A stretch of 64,000 nt of DNA from Paramacrobiotus metropolitanus (lineage: Eukaryota; Tardigrada; Eutardigrada; Parachela; Macrobiotidae). The notes under the pieces are model-generated. The model searched no databases and was not told the DNA's origin. It was given only the letters and a program-made list of their open reading frames with translations. A program made the position numbers and the translations under genes. Below, one piece after another: positions 28,001 through 43,000 of this stretch. The first letter of the stretch is position 1; each line of letters begins with the position of its first letter. Where the stretch lies: NCBI RefSeq assembly GCF_019649055.1, contig NW_026570248.1, forward strand, positions 124,001 to 188,000, given 5' to 3'.

Positions 28001-31000
28001 AGCCGAGTAAAGTGGTCAAGGTAGAGAATCCTAAAGCTAAAGCCACACGCCAGCGAAAACCCACTACACAGGCTGAGAATTTAGAGGTTATAAAAGTAAC
28101 GGACTCAACGGTGGAATTATCATGGGAAGAACCGAAGGAAGCGACACCGATTGACCAACTAGAGTACGTGGTGGAAAAGCGCACTGTCGGTCGAAAAGTG
28201 TGGACTAAGGTGGCTACGACAAAGGCCAGAGAATTCGAAATCTCTAATCTCATCGAAGGCGAGGCGTACGATTTTCGTGTGACGCCACAGAACAAGCTGG
28301 GTCTCGGCGAGCCGGCAACCACAGAAGCTGTACAGCTGATTAGTAAGCCAGAAGCACCCGTTTCTGTTCACGTTGCGGAGAAAGTGGATACTCCGACCAT
28401 TGAGTGGGATATACCAAAGGTCGATGAGAAGAAGAAACCGGTTAAGCAGTTCGTTATCGAAGAACGGTCGGAAGATAATCCTGTGTGGCACAAAGTCGCC
28501 GAGGTGCCTGCCGATGAGCAAAGCTTTGAAGTGCCTTTTGGTTCGGTTGAAAAAGAAAAAGAGCTGCGGGTTGTCTCCGTTAACGAAGCGGGAACGAGTA
28601 CTCCTAGCAAACCGGTCTCCGTTAAAAATGTCGAGAAGCCGCTGCATAAACCAAAACTAGAAGCGCAGCCTCAGCAGCTGGAGGTGGTGAAAGTTACAGA
28701 CACCAAGGTTAATTTATCCTGGGAAGAGCCGGAAGATGTGGAAGAAATAGAAGAAACCGAGTACGTTGTGGAAAAGAAAACCGTTACTACGAAAAAATGG
28801 ACGAAAGTGACAACCACCAAAGACACTGAAGCGGAAATCGAAGATCTTGACGAAGGTGAGCAGTATGAGTTTAGGGTCACTCCTAAAACCGCCGAGAAGG
28901 AAAGCTCGCCGATCACCCTGGCAGAGCCGGTGCAGATGAAGACCAAACCCGATGCTCCAAAGAAATTGGCTGTCGAAGAAACGGAAGAAACTACCACAGT
29001 GGAATGGAAAATAGAGGAAAGCGATAAACCTGGTCAAATGCCGATTGAGCGCTTCATCATCGAAAAACGCCCAGCCAGGACAAAAAGGGACATGGACTAA
29101 AGTTACAGAAATGCCTGCAAATGCAGAGTCCTTTGAAGTGCCATTTGAAGAGGACGAAACGGAGAAAGAAATCCGCATAATTGCTGTGAACGAAGTGGGA
29201 GAGAGCAAACCCAGTCAGACGGTTACCGTTCATAAACCGGAAAAGTCACAGACTGGGACCACCACCAGTGTTCAGACAACCACTACCAAAACAACAACCA
29301 CGAAAACTACTACCAAAACGACTTCGGCAAAGCACGCGGAGGAAGGCGAAATCAGTGAGATACCGGTTGAAAAGCCGGAAGCACCGTCGAACGTACGAGT
29401 GCTTGAATCGGCGGATGTACCAACGGTGAAATGGGAAGTGGAGACCACCGAGCAACCCGTGGAAAAATACATAATCGAAGAGAGAACTACGGAAGAGAAA
29501 GCTACTTGGAAGCGCATCAAGGAAGTGCCAGCGACCGCAGAAGTCGCTGAAGTGCCTTTTGAAGAGGATGTTCCGGAAAAAGAGGTTCGGATTGTTGCCG
29601 TTAATGAGGCCGGAGAAAGCAAGCCCAGTAAAGCCGTTAAAGTAGCCAATCCGGAACAACGCGGGAAATCTAAGACTGTTAAGAAGACGACGAAGACCAC
29701 TACAACTACTAAAACAACTACGCATGTCGAGGACGAAGGCGCCACAACAGAGAAAGTTGTTCCCGAGGAAAAACCGGTCAAGAAAATACCGGGTAACACT
29801 GCTGGGCACAATGGATGTCGCTTACGCCATACTAACTCAAATATTGCAAGATGCTACGCTGTTCTTAACGTGTTCATAACTGTTACAGCAATACAACTGG
29901 GCAATTGATGAAATGTCTGCCGGTATCTCTAATGAAAGGTTATCGCGTAACTTATCTGCTTGGTGGTTCGTTTTCTTTGTCGAGAACTAAATACTAATGG
30001 TTGCACAACTGACGATCTTGAAATAATAATAATTGTCGAAGCAGTACTAACGATATGTGCACAGTGGGTTCACTGACTTGTACTAATTACTTTTGTATGT
30101 ACTGTGCGCAGTGTCTGTGCTTATATAAAACTGTTGAAGCTTCGAAAGCATGGCGCTTTTGTGGTTCTTATTACTTAAACATAACTAAACCTGACAATGC
30201 TGCTAGTAAAAAGTCGTTGTTTTATGGTTTAACCATGAATTTGTTCCATGATGTTTAGAGGAAACTGAGGAACTTCCGGAAGAAGTGGAAACGCCAAAGC
30301 CTAAGAAAGCCGGTAAGCCAAAGCTTCATTTAAAATATTATCAAGGTGCATTCATTAAAAATCATCGCTCTGTGACTTTGTGTAGAGCCTTTGTCCTCTC
30401 CGGAGAACGTGCATGTTGTGCAGTCTACACCCGACAATGTCAAGCTGGCATGGGCAGCGCCCAAGAGTGACGGTGGTAGTCCAGTTCTTGGCTATATCGT
30501 GGAGAAAAAACGGTCAGAGCGAAAAGTGTGGCAAGCTGCTACGGAAACAACCGATGCAGAGTGCGTGGTGGAAAATCTGATCGAAGATGCAAAATATGAT
30601 TTCCGGGTGACAGCAAAAACTGCCGAAGGAATCAGTGTACCCACTGAACTGGCCAACGTGGTTGCTCGATTTTCATACGGTAAAATTACTTACAAATTTA
30701 ATAATATGGTGTAGGAAGTTTACAGTGAAAGGTCACGAACATATTGGCACGTAAAATCATAATTTTTGTAGTTGTGTGTGCATGTGAATGATTTTGAGAG
30801 GTACGTCTTTTAACTGAAGCATAGTTTTGCAATTGAATTGCTGAAACTAGTGTAAGATTTTCACAATGATTCATTGATTGATGATTGCATTTCCTGGAGG
30901 CTAAAGTTAGGTAGTAAATAACTCTAGTCTATAGGTACGCCCATAACGGTGGTAACGATCTTGTGGTCTTATGCAGAGGCTCCAGCGGTACCGTCCAAAC

Positions 31001-34000
31001 CGCGCATCACCGAAAGCGGACCAAAGGGAGTTACGATTGAGTGGGAAGCCGGGCCGAACGACGAAAATGTTCCGGTAGACGGTTACAATGTGTCCGTCAA
31101 AGAAAAGGGGTCTACTCGATGGAGGAAAGTGACGAAGAACGTTGTCAAGGATACATCCCATGAAATCACCGATCTGATTCCTGGTTCCGAATATGAAGCG
31201 CGCGTAACTGCCGTTAATCCTGCTGGCGAAAGTGAGCCGAGTGCTCCCTCAGACCTATTCAAGGCCGGAGAGGAAAAGAAACGAGAAATACCACAACCCG
31301 AAGGTGAAATGCAGTGGAAGACGCTAATAAAATTGTAACACACGAGCTTAATGTGATATTTCAGAGGAGGAAGAAGAAAAACCCAAACCCACACGAAAGC
31401 CTTCCAAAATGCCGGAAGTGACAAAGGCAGCTGGCAAGTCCTCAAAATATGTTTATAAAAAAGGGTAGACTGCAATCTGTATTATTGAAATAACAATTTA
31501 AATTAAATTTAGGCACACCAAGCGCTCCAGGAAAGCCGTTTGTGGTTGATGCCACTCCCACGGAAGTGACACTGGAATGGAATGAACCGGTCAATGCAGG
31601 TGACAGTCCGATTAAAAGTTATAACGTCCTCATTCAGGAGAAAGGCACCGACACTTGGCAGAACGCCACCGAAGAACCCGTACTCCAACCCACCGTGGTC
31701 ATCCAGAATCTGTCACCGGAAAAGGAATATTTAGTCAAAGTGGCCGCAGTGAATCAGTCTGGCGAAGGCAAGCCGAGCGTGCCTTCGGAGACATTCGTGC
31801 TACCGGCGAGCGAAGAGCTTGAGGAAACCGTTCCTGCAGAAAAACCGCCAAAACCCTCGAGAAAAGCGTCTCAGCAGGAAGAAATTGCTCCAGTGGAAGA
31901 TCTCCATGTACTCGACTCGACACCAAAGTCGGTCAAACTGGGATGGACTGAACCTGAAACAGATAAGCCTTTGGTTTTTGCTGTTGAGCACAAGCCGAGC
32001 GACACGGAAGAATGGATTTCCTCGGGACAGACCCCTAAAACGGAAATGGTAGTACCGAATCTGACACCCAAACAAGCGTATGACTTCCGTGTGACCCCAC
32101 AATCCGATGACCTCACTGGCCAGCCGGCGGAAATTCATGATGTGATCCCTGGCAAAAAAGCAACAGGTATGTACTGTATATAACTCGCGGTTGAGCTAAT
32201 ACTTAATTACCATAACTATTGTGATTAAATTTTAGAAATACCGGCGGCACCGGGACAACCGAAGGTAACGGATGTGACGCCGACGGAAGCAACGCTAACG
32301 TGGGTGGAGGGCGAATCTGATGGAGCGTCCCCGGCTGACGGCTATAACGTATACCTGCGCGAGAAAGGCACCAAGCAATGGAAGAAATCCACTAAACAAT
32401 TAGTGAAGAAAAAATCCCACTCTTTAACAGACCTGGAACCCGAAAAAGAATACGAGGCTCAGGTTACCGCGGTGAACGAGGCTGGAGAAAGCCAACCTAG
32501 TCCAGTATCCAAACCGTTCCAACTAACGCCCGAAGAAGCTGAAGTTGACAGTAAGTCGAACGTATTTGTTTCATGGACACAACCTTTTAGTACGGTTGAT
32601 TTTCCAGCTGTTCCATTGGCGCCGAAAAATCTCCAGGTGATTGAAGCTGCCCCAACCGGAGTTAAACTGAGCTGGAAGGCTCCTGATGACACGGGCAATA
32701 AGCCTGTCACCGAATATACCGTCGAACAAAAACCTTCTGACAGCAACAAATGGAAACCAGTTGGGAGCACTGCTGACACGGAACTGACCACTCCCAAGTT
32801 GGACGAAGGAAAATATGACTTCCGAGTGAAAGCGACGAATGAGATCGGCCAGTCCGAACCAGCGGAAGTCAAAGATGTCAAGGTTGAGGGGAAACCGAGA
32901 CGCGCTACGATGCAAGGTCAGTAGAAAGACTGTTTTTAGGTACCATCAAAGCGGCTGCATGAAATTATTCTGAATAATTTCTTACTTCCTGATTTACCAT
33001 AATTCATTCTTTAAATTCACTACATGCTGTTCTCCATTATAGTACCGGATGCCCCTGGCGAGCCAGCAGTGACGATAACCTTCCCAACGGAAGCAAAGGT
33101 TGAATGGCCGGTGTCCACAGCAACACCCACCAAACCGGTGGATGGATACAACGTTCACCTCCGAGAAAAAGGGAAGAAGACTTGGAAAAAGGTTACGAAA
33201 AAATTGGTGAAGACCAATGAATTCACGCTGACTGACCTTTTGCCCGGAGAGGAATATGAAGTGCAAGTCACGGCCTTTAACGAAGTGGGAGAAAGCGCGG
33301 CTAGTCCAGTGTCAAAACCATTCCTTTTGCCCAGTGAAATTGTTTTAATCGAAAGTAAGTGCACGAAAAAATCTCCTTATTACAATGTTTATTATCTGTA
33401 TAAAACTTCATTTATCCCATTAAATCTTGCTTTTATCCTGCTAGTTCCTTCTGCCCCGGGTGAACCCTCTGTACAGCCTACTTCCCCCACAACCGCCGAA
33501 ATCGAGTGGTCTGCTCCCGCCGAAGTCGATACTCAGCCCGTAGATGGCTACAATGTGTACCTTAGAGAGAAAGGCAAAAAAACCTGGAAGAAGGTCACCA
33601 AAAAGTTGGTGAAGACAACCACTCATACATTGACAGACTTAACTCCAGGACAGGAATATGAAGTCCAGATTACTGCTGTTAACGAAGTGGGTGAAAGCGA
33701 GCCTAGCCCCGTCTCCCAACCGTTCACCCAGCCCGCGGAAATCGCGGAGACTAAATGTATGTGTTCTGCATTCCCTTGAATACTTCCCGCTTTTGCATGT
33801 GTGTATTTGCAGCCGTCCCTTCGTCTCCCAAAAACCTTCAGGTATTAGAAATATCGCCCGAGGGTGTCAAACTGAGCTGGAAGGCACCCGATGAGACCGG
33901 CGGTTCACCTATCAAAGAATACTTGGTAGAACAGTCTCCGTCAGGCAAAAATGATTGGAAACCTGTTGGTACTACTTTGGAGACAGAATTAAAAACTCCT

Positions 34001-37000
34001 CGCTTGCCGGAAGGAAATTACGATTTCCGAGTTAGCGCGAGAAACGACACTGGACTTTCTGAACCGGCAGAAGTAAATGACGTGAAGATCAAACCGGCTA
34101 AAAAAGGCGTCACGGAAGGTAGCACGATACGCACAAGATTGGCTTCCCTGCATGTTAACGGTCCGTGCTTGTAGTACCTCTTGCCCCTGGTCAACCCGAA
34201 GTGAACCCCACCAGCCCTTCAGAAGCTGTCGTCGAATGGCCGGCGTCAACGGCGACACCCAATCAACCGGTTGATGGGTATAAAGTGTATATTAGGGAGA
34301 AGGGAAAGCGAGCATGGAAGAATATAACCAAGACGCTGGTCAAGACCACGCAACATACTTTGACTGATCTGATGCCCGGTCAAGAGTATGAAGTACAGGT
34401 TACGGCTGTGAATAAAGTGGGCGAAAGTGAACCCAGCCCCGTTAGCAAACCCTTTGTCCAGCCCACCGAGAAAACAGAAATTCAAAGTACGAAAACATCT
34501 TTGCGCTTGAGACAAATATTTTAGCTTAGAACTGCTTTGCAACAGTTTTAAGTTAACAGGAAAATGCCTATAGGGTTGCACGTTTTTCACACGTGGCGAC
34601 ATGTTTTTTCTGCTAACTAATTATGTTGACCTTTAGCTGTTCCGTCGGCGCCACGCGATTTTAAAGTGGTGGAAGCGGTTCCGGAAGGCGTTAAGCTGAC
34701 ATGGAAAGCACCAGAAGATGAAGGCAGTAATCCTGTGAAGGACTATGTTGTGGAAGAAAGACCGAGCGGAACAACGAAATGGAAGCCGGTTGGTACCACG
34801 GTGGATATGCAGCTGACCACGCCTAGCCTGCCTGAAGGTCCACATGATTTCCGGGTGATGGCACGGAACGAAATTGGGCTCTCAGAACCCGTGGAACTCA
34901 AGGATGTGGATGTAAAGAAGTCCAAAGCTGAAATGGAGGGTAAGTTTCGTTAAGAGTAAAAATACGTAACTTCAAATTTTCGCATAATAACCTTTTGCAT
35001 TACTTTAATTTCAACATTCACCAGGGCATGACAACAAACGCGTACAAAAATTAGAATGTTGATTTTATAAAAATAATACTCGTAATAAACCAGTATATGG
35101 CGTTTATTCCCAGTCCCTGTTGCCCCTGGTAAACCCTCGGTTAGTCCTGTCTCGTCAACGGAGGCGACGGTGCAGTGGCCTGCCGCTGAAGCAACACCAA
35201 CAAAACCCGTGGACGGTTACAATGTTTACCTAAGAGAAAAGGGCAAGAAGGAGTGGAAAAAGTAACGAAGAAACTGGTTAAGAAAACCGAGCATACCATT
35301 ACCGATTTGAAGTATGGACCCGAGTACGAAGTTCAGGTGACCGCCGTTAACGAAGTGGGAGAAAGTCAGCCAAGTCCACTGTCCGATGCGTTTACCACCA
35401 AGCCAGAAGAAAGTGAGTCTTGCCGTCAAAATGCCACCGTGCGCAGTGAATATAAAATTCTGTGGTCTATAGCGGTGCCTTCAGCTCCTAAAAACCTGAA
35501 AGTTTTGGAAGCCACAACGGAAAACGTGGCTTTGAAGTGGGAGGCGCCGGAGTCCGACGGACATTCACCGATTGTTGGTTACCTAGTCGAAAGAAAACCC
35601 AAAGGAGAGAAGAACTGGTTGCCTTTAGGAGAAACCGTTGATACCGCTTTTAACGTGCCAAAAGTTCCCGAAGGGATATCTGACTTCCGGGTTATTGCGA
35701 AAAATAAGCACGGCAAATCCGAGCCGGCCGAAGCGAAAAATGTGGAAATCAAAGGAAAACTGAGTGAGAATTCCGTTCCATCACTAACAAATGTGCAAGG
35801 CGGTGGAGCTACAATAAGTCAATAACCACTGACATCTGGAATGTGCTGGTCGTGTTCTGCTGCAAAAATTAACAAGTCGAGAGGCTTCTCACATCCAGTT
35901 ACAAACAAACATACTGATTGCTTTGGTTAACTGCGCGCAAACTTGACAAAGCTTTATATTTTTAATCAGCCGTTGGCATACAGGTTTTCGTGTCGTTTAA
36001 TGATTCACTCCATTGTAGAAGTACCAACGGCTCCTAACAAGCCGACCTCAAAGGTCACCGAGACGGAAGCCACAATCGAGTGGGATGGCCCGGCAGCCAC
36101 AAAAGAAACTCCGATCGATGGCTATCATGTTTATGTCCGTGAAAAGGAACGAAAGCTTGGAAAAAAGTGACCAAAGATCTGACCAAGAAAAAGACGCATG
36201 TGCTGAAGGATCTAAAACCAGGCACTGAATATGAAGTTCAAATCACCGCAGAAAATAAGGCCGGGGAAAGCGAGCCCAGTCCAGCGTCCGATGGATTTAT
36301 GCTGAAGCCAAAAGAAGGTATAATATTATGCGGTAAACAAAAATTAATTTAAAATTTGTTTTGAAAGGTTTTATGTTTCAAGGTGTTCCCACTGCTCCGC
36401 GAGACTTGGAAGTTGTCGAAGCGGTACCTGATAATGTAATACTTAAATGGAAAGCCCCGGAATCTGATGGAAATTCTCCAGTTACAAGCTATGTCATTGA
36501 AAAGCGCCCCAAAGGAGAACGTTCATGGCGTCCTGTCGGAGAATCACCAAAAACCGAATTCACCATCCCTAAAATTGCAGAAGGCACGTATGACTTCCGG
36601 GTCATGGCGGTCAACAAGCACGGACCCTCTGCGCCAGCGGAGATTGCGGATGTTAATGTAGCAGCTAAAATGAAACTTCCAGCGGCACCGGGTAAACCCG
36701 AAGTGACTGACATCACCGAAACTGAAGCGACTATTACCTGGCCGCCCTCCAAAACCGACGATAAATCGCCCGTCGACGGCTACAATGTATATCTCCGCGA
36801 AAGGGCTCGAAGAAATGGAGGAAAGTCACCAAAACTCTTTTGAAAACTACAACCCATACACTGGACGACTTGAAACCGGACGAAGAGTACGAAGCACAAA
36901 TAACCGCAGAGAATGAATGTGGTGAATCGGAACCCAGTCGACCGTCCGATGCGTTCATGCTCAAAAAGCCTGTTCGAAAGGGTACGTAAGAATACCATAT

Positions 37001-40000
37001 CTTAGAAATCCAGTGCAAATTGCAAGGAAAACTCAATTTTTAGCTGTGCCTTCGGCGCCCGAAAATCTGCGTGCTACGGATATTAAGCCAGAATCTGTGA
37101 AGCTAGTCTGGAAAGCTCCAGCGGATGATGGAGGATCACCCATTACGGCTTATGGAGTATTCAAACGACCAGCAGGATCGGAAGATTGGGAGGAGATTGG
37201 CGAAGTGCCGATCACTTCCATGACAATCCCGCAGCTGGAAAGTGGTGCCACCTATGACTTTAAAGTGGTTGCCAAGAATAAACACGGCGAAAGCGAGCCG
37301 GCGGAGCTGAAGGATGTGCAAACCAAGACTACCATCAGTAAACCAGAATAGCCTTATGATATGCTTTGATGGCAGTGATTACCATTGCTGCTGTTACAGA
37401 AGTGCCATCGGAGCCTGGAAAACCTACGGTTGAATGCACAGAGACAGAAGCGAATATTGAATGGACCGAGCCGAAGACCGACGGTGGTGCGCCGATTCAG
37501 GGCTACCATGTGTATATCAGGGAGATCGAAAGCACTAACTGGAAAAAGGTGACAAGAACACTGGTTACCACGAAAAACTACACCTGCCAAAACTTGGTTG
37601 TTGGAAAAATCTACGAAGTACAAATAACGGCAACTAATGATGCCGGAGAAAGCAAGGCCAGCGTTCCAAGTGACCAGTTCTTCCTAAAGAAACAACAGAA
37701 AGGTTTGTTAAATTTACGCACGAGAAATTGTGGTAAACCGTGAACTTGAATTAAGCTTTTGATAAACTGAGTTTTGTGAAGGTCCACCTTCTCCTCCTAC
37801 CAACCTTCATGTAACGGACGCTTCCCCTGAAAACGTCAAAATTGCGTGGTCTCCACCGGAAAGCGATGGCGGCGCTCCTATTACCGGTTATCAAATCAAA
37901 AACGCCGTACGGGCCGCAAAGCATGGCAGGATGTGGGAGAAACTGCCGATTTGACCTTTACAGTTCCTGGCTTAGTCGAAAATAGCAACTACGATTTTGC
38001 GGTATTTGCCGTTAATAAGAACGGCGCCAGTGAACCAGCTGTTTTGGAGGACGTTTACGCCAAGTATTCCTTCCGTGTGCCATCGGCGCCGGGTCAACCA
38101 AAAGTAGTGGAAACCACCGAGACTTCTGCTACCATCGAGTGGACACCGCCGGAAGACGACGGCGGTGAGCCGGTCGCCGGTTACGACGTCTATCTTAAGA
38201 CGCGTACGTCAACACACTGGCGAAAGGTCACTAAAACCGTCACTAAGCAGACCAAATTCACTCTGGAAAACCTGGAAATGGATATCGAATACGAAGCCCG
38301 AGTAGTGGCAGTTAACAAGGCTGGAGAAAGTGAGCCGAGTAAGGCGTCGGAGCCCTTCAAACTGACTAAGCAACGACCAGCCCGCAGAGATTCGGTTAAG
38401 GGGGAAACGACAGAAGCACCTAAAGGTGCAACGGACACCACGGAACCTGAGAAGATGGAGAAACCGTCTTGTCGTACTGATCAGGATACTCTGGAGGTGG
38501 TGGAAGGCGAAGACGCTGAGTTCGTTGTTGAATTCACCGGCAAACCAACACCAACCATTACATGGAATAGTACAGCCGACACCTTCCAAAACAAAACCAG
38601 ATTCGAACTGAAGACCACCGAAAAGACTACCAAATGCACTATCAAGCACTGCCGGTTAGAAGACACCGGAGAAATTCTAGTTACCTTTAAAAACAAAGGT
38701 ACTGTACATACATGAGTCGCACAGCTGCTGGTTTCAGTGGAGAATACAACAGTGAACAGTTCAATATTTTTGCGTTTACAGCGGGAAAGGCCGAAATGCC
38801 ACTGAACCTTAAAGTGAAACAGGCCGTCCAGGCTCCTCGAATTTTTGATTATCCCGAAGTAGTCGAAGCACAGACTGGAGAAAATCTGTCCATTATGGTG
38901 CGATTCGAGGGTGTCCCATATCCAGACGTGGACTGGTTCCATGCCGGCAAGCCTGTTAAAGAAACCCGCAGAGTGCGCGTGGAGAGCCTTCAAGATTACG
39001 AATCTCACATTGTTATAAAAAAGGCGGAACAATCTGACGTTGGATCGTATCTTGTCCGGGCCACCAACTCCGAAGGATCTGCTGAAGCGACGATAATTTT
39101 AAAACTGTTAGGTAATATAAAAACTCGCGATGTTTCCGTTGGTTGTCAAATGTTTTCATGATTTATTGCTTTCAACAGGCGTCCCATCGGCACCAAGAAA
39201 TCTCAAAGTCAAGGAAATTGGCCCAGAAAAAGCGACAATTACCTGGGAACCACCGGAATCCGATGGAGGAGCCCCGATTCAGCGGTACATTGTGGAGAAA
39301 CGTTCGGCCGGCCGTGTTACGTGGTCACGTGTGGCTGCTACCCAATCGCTTGAGCAAGAAATTGGGGAACTAGCGGAGGGTAAAATGTACGAATTCCGTG
39401 TGGTGGCTGAGAATAAATACGGGCCCGGAGAGGGGGCGGAAGTGGGACCAGTGCTGGCTGCTTTCACATTCGGTAAGAATAATGATAATTTGTCTTGCTA
39501 CCCTACAGTTTGACAACGTGTACGGAAGTTGTCTATAGCATGGCTACGTGCCGTAGCCACTACACTACACGGTGTATTACGGCTGTGTCAAGCGTACGCG
39601 TTTTTCGTTCAGATGTTCCTGGCCCCCCTGGAACGCCGGAATGTTTAGACACAACGGAAACATCCACTAATTTAGCCTGGGATCCGCCCGAGACTGACGG
39701 TGGCAGCCCGATACTGGGATATCACATTGAACGGCGAACCGGAAAGGTCGGACGATGGTCTAAAATCAACAAAACACTGGTGACGACGACGAAATTCAGC
39801 GTAACGGATCTGGTGGAAAGTGAGACGTATGAATTCCGCATTTTGGCGGAAAATAAAAAAGGCGTTGGGAAGCCGAGCGCGCCGTGCTCTCCCATGAAAA
39901 CTTTAACTAAACCCAGGAAACCCAAAGCCGATACGTCCATTATTGAACCTTCCGTTAGTCAAGCCCCAGAAGCTAGCAAAGCCGAAAAAGGTAGTACTTT

Positions 40001-43000
40001 ACTTAAGAGCAAATCTCAGTTTAAAAACTTAGCAAATTTAGTAGCTCAGTAGAATACGAATGCGGAACGATCTGAAGTGTATTTAAAATTTCTCGCAGAA
40101 GATGAGCGTACCGTGGACGACACGATCGGCTCCGATGTCGATATGGAGGAAGAGGAAGCAATCCCGGAAGATGAAGAGCAAGGCTCCAAACCCGAATTTA
40201 TCACCCCTCTGGAAACCCAAATCGTGCGGGAAGGTCAAAAGGCCATCTTCCAGTGCGAAGTTATCGGCGAGCCAAAACCATCGGTCATCTGGCAGAAAAA
40301 CGGAAAGACCATACGCGACAGTGATGAATACCGCTATGTCGTTAATGAAAACACCTACAAATTGATTATTAAAGAGGCATTCATGGAGGATGCTGGAGTC
40401 TTTGTCGCTTTGGCACGCAATCCAGCCGGAAAGGCAACCAGTGACGCTGACCTGATCGTTAAACAAGGTTTGCTGTGTTTTAGTTTAGTCTTTTTAAGAG
40501 GTATAACTAATTTGATTTGTGCCTTTTACAGACATTCCGGACAAAACGAGGAATCATGTTGTTCCCACGTTTGTCACTCCATTAAAAAACCAAACCGTCA
40601 CTGTTGGGCAGACGCTGACATTACGTGTTAGAGCTTCAGGATTTCCTAATCCCACGATTAAATGGTGGCGCGGCGAAAAGGAGATTCTTCCTGATTCGAG
40701 AATCTCCGTTTCGGACGATGGTCATGGCGGCTCGGTTTTGACCGTCAGGAAAGTTGTGATGAATGACGCTGATTTGTACCGCTGTACAGCAACCAATGCA
40801 GCGGGTGAAGCGTCTACAGAATGCACCATTACGGTCGAAGGTGAGCAACGTACATACGTACCATACTGCGGAAACCTCATTGCGCCCGTTAGCAGTGGGT
40901 TGTTATAGTTATGCGATAACAAAATACTGCTCTACGCTTTTAATTGGCTACAATGCTGACGGAAAAGTTTTGCAGAGAAAACGGAAATTGCTGGCCACGA
41001 AGCTCCTTATTTTACGAAGAAACCCAGAGAGCAGACAGTCAACGAAGGCGAACCTCTGAATCTGGATTGTGCATTTGTCGGAGTTCCTGCTCCAACGGTG
41101 AAATGGTTTTTGAATGATCGATTAATTCAGTCACACAAAGACGTGACAATTACCAGCGATGCAACAACCTCCTCTCTGCAAATCGCGGCTGCCATGCCGG
41201 AAGATTCCGGTGTTTATACCGTCGAGATATCTAATTCAGTCGGACAAGCTCGTTGTTTTGCTGCCATCAACGTAGCACGGCTGCCGGTCAAACGGAAGCC
41301 GCATGGCGTGGCGCCGCGATTCGTCCGCCGCTTCACGGATGCTGAAGCATCCAGTGGATACGACGTGCACTTTGAATGTCAAGTGACCGGTGAGCCTATG
41401 CCGACAATTAAATGGCTCTTCAACAAGGACGAGATCACCGAAACCGGGTCGAAGTACGAAATTGTGCACAAGGAAAGAATCGGATGGAGCCGGTTGCTTA
41501 TTCGTAACGTAACTAGAGAAAGTGTGGGTCAGTACACAGCGGTTGCTACGAATGAAGAGGGCGAAGCGCAATGCTCGGCGTACCTCAATGTCGTTGAACC
41601 GAAGCCGACTGGTGACAGAGGGGATACATCCGGTCGACCTAAAGGAGAAATTCGTGCTCCAGCCTTCGCCAAACCTCTTCGCGATACAGAAGTGGTAGAA
41701 GGCGAAAAGGTTAAGTTAGACTGCAAACTGACCGAGCCCATGGAGGTGGTAGTAAAATGGTAAGCTTTCAAAATAACTGCTAAGCGTTGCAGCTCAGTAA
41801 CCAAATGAGCACCATTTTTCTAGGTTCAAGGACGGTATTGAACTGAGTGAAGGACCCAAATACAGTATCGATGCCCACCCGGACGGTACGCTGGTCTTGC
41901 AAATTAAGGAATCCCGAAAGCGAGACGAAGGCCGATACAGCTGCGTTGTCACTAACGAAGCTGGACGAGCCAAAACGAACTGTGAACTTAAGGTCACCGT
42001 GCCCAAAGATGACGATTCGCGTCGGGACGATTCTGGCTTACGAGGACGGCGACGTGTTGCAGGTAAATAAAACTTTTACTTCCTCGGGATTTTTTGTAGA
42101 ACATCGTTACCTTGTTGTACACACAAGAATCATCAGCGACATGATCTTTTCTATTGCGCTTTACAGGTCCACCTTGGCCTTTGGCGTCAGCCCCTTGGAT
42201 CAGTAACCTCACCGGAAGTGGTTGTTTACTTTCTTGGAAGCCATCCATAACGGATTCCACCGAAGCCACGCCCATTACGTACATAGTGGAAATGTGCGAG
42301 GTCCCACGAAGCGACTGGCATCCTATTGCGCACGGCATTCCTAATACTGAATACGAAATCTTGGGATTACTGAAACCCGATAGGAACTACCAGTTCCGTA
42401 TCCGAGCAGAAAATAAATTTGGTGTCAGTGATCCGTCACCATATGCTCGGACGGACCGAAAATTACCGGCGCCTGACCATGAACACTACGCAGTGAAACC
42501 ATCAGGTCAGAATTGATGAATGTTGTTGAAAGTGTTTGAGTAATCCCTTTTTCAAATACCGTAAAACACTGCGTAACTGTAAAATTATTATCTTGTTTGT
42601 TGATTGCAGATCGTAAAACATTTGAGAAAGAACCCCGTGAATACGAAGTCCAGCGTCCAGAACACGGTCTTTTTGGTGAAAAACCAAGATTTTACCGTGA
42701 AAACAACGATGTGCAATTTGGACTGGAAGGAGAGACCGCCACATTAGAAGTATATTGTTATGGGTATCCGCAGCCGAAAATCACGTGGTACCTTCGGGGT
42801 GAAGAAATTCGCTCTGGCGGTCGCTTTGCTAGTCGCTACGGTAGCAGCGGTCAAGTCCAGCTATCCATTGACAAACTGTCTTTCCGGGATGTCGGAGAAT
42901 ATACGTGCCGAGCAGTGAATGAACACGGAGAAGCCGAGATCCAACTGCGGTTAGAAGTAGCAGGTACGGTAACAGTTTTGTCCATTTTGACCGGAACCGC

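Noticed and set aside
35114-37960. Programmed ribosomal frameshifting at the FN3 frame breaks
   Set aside because: Breaks occur at many unrelated sites, in both directions and with no common slippery motif or structure. Sequence error is simpler.
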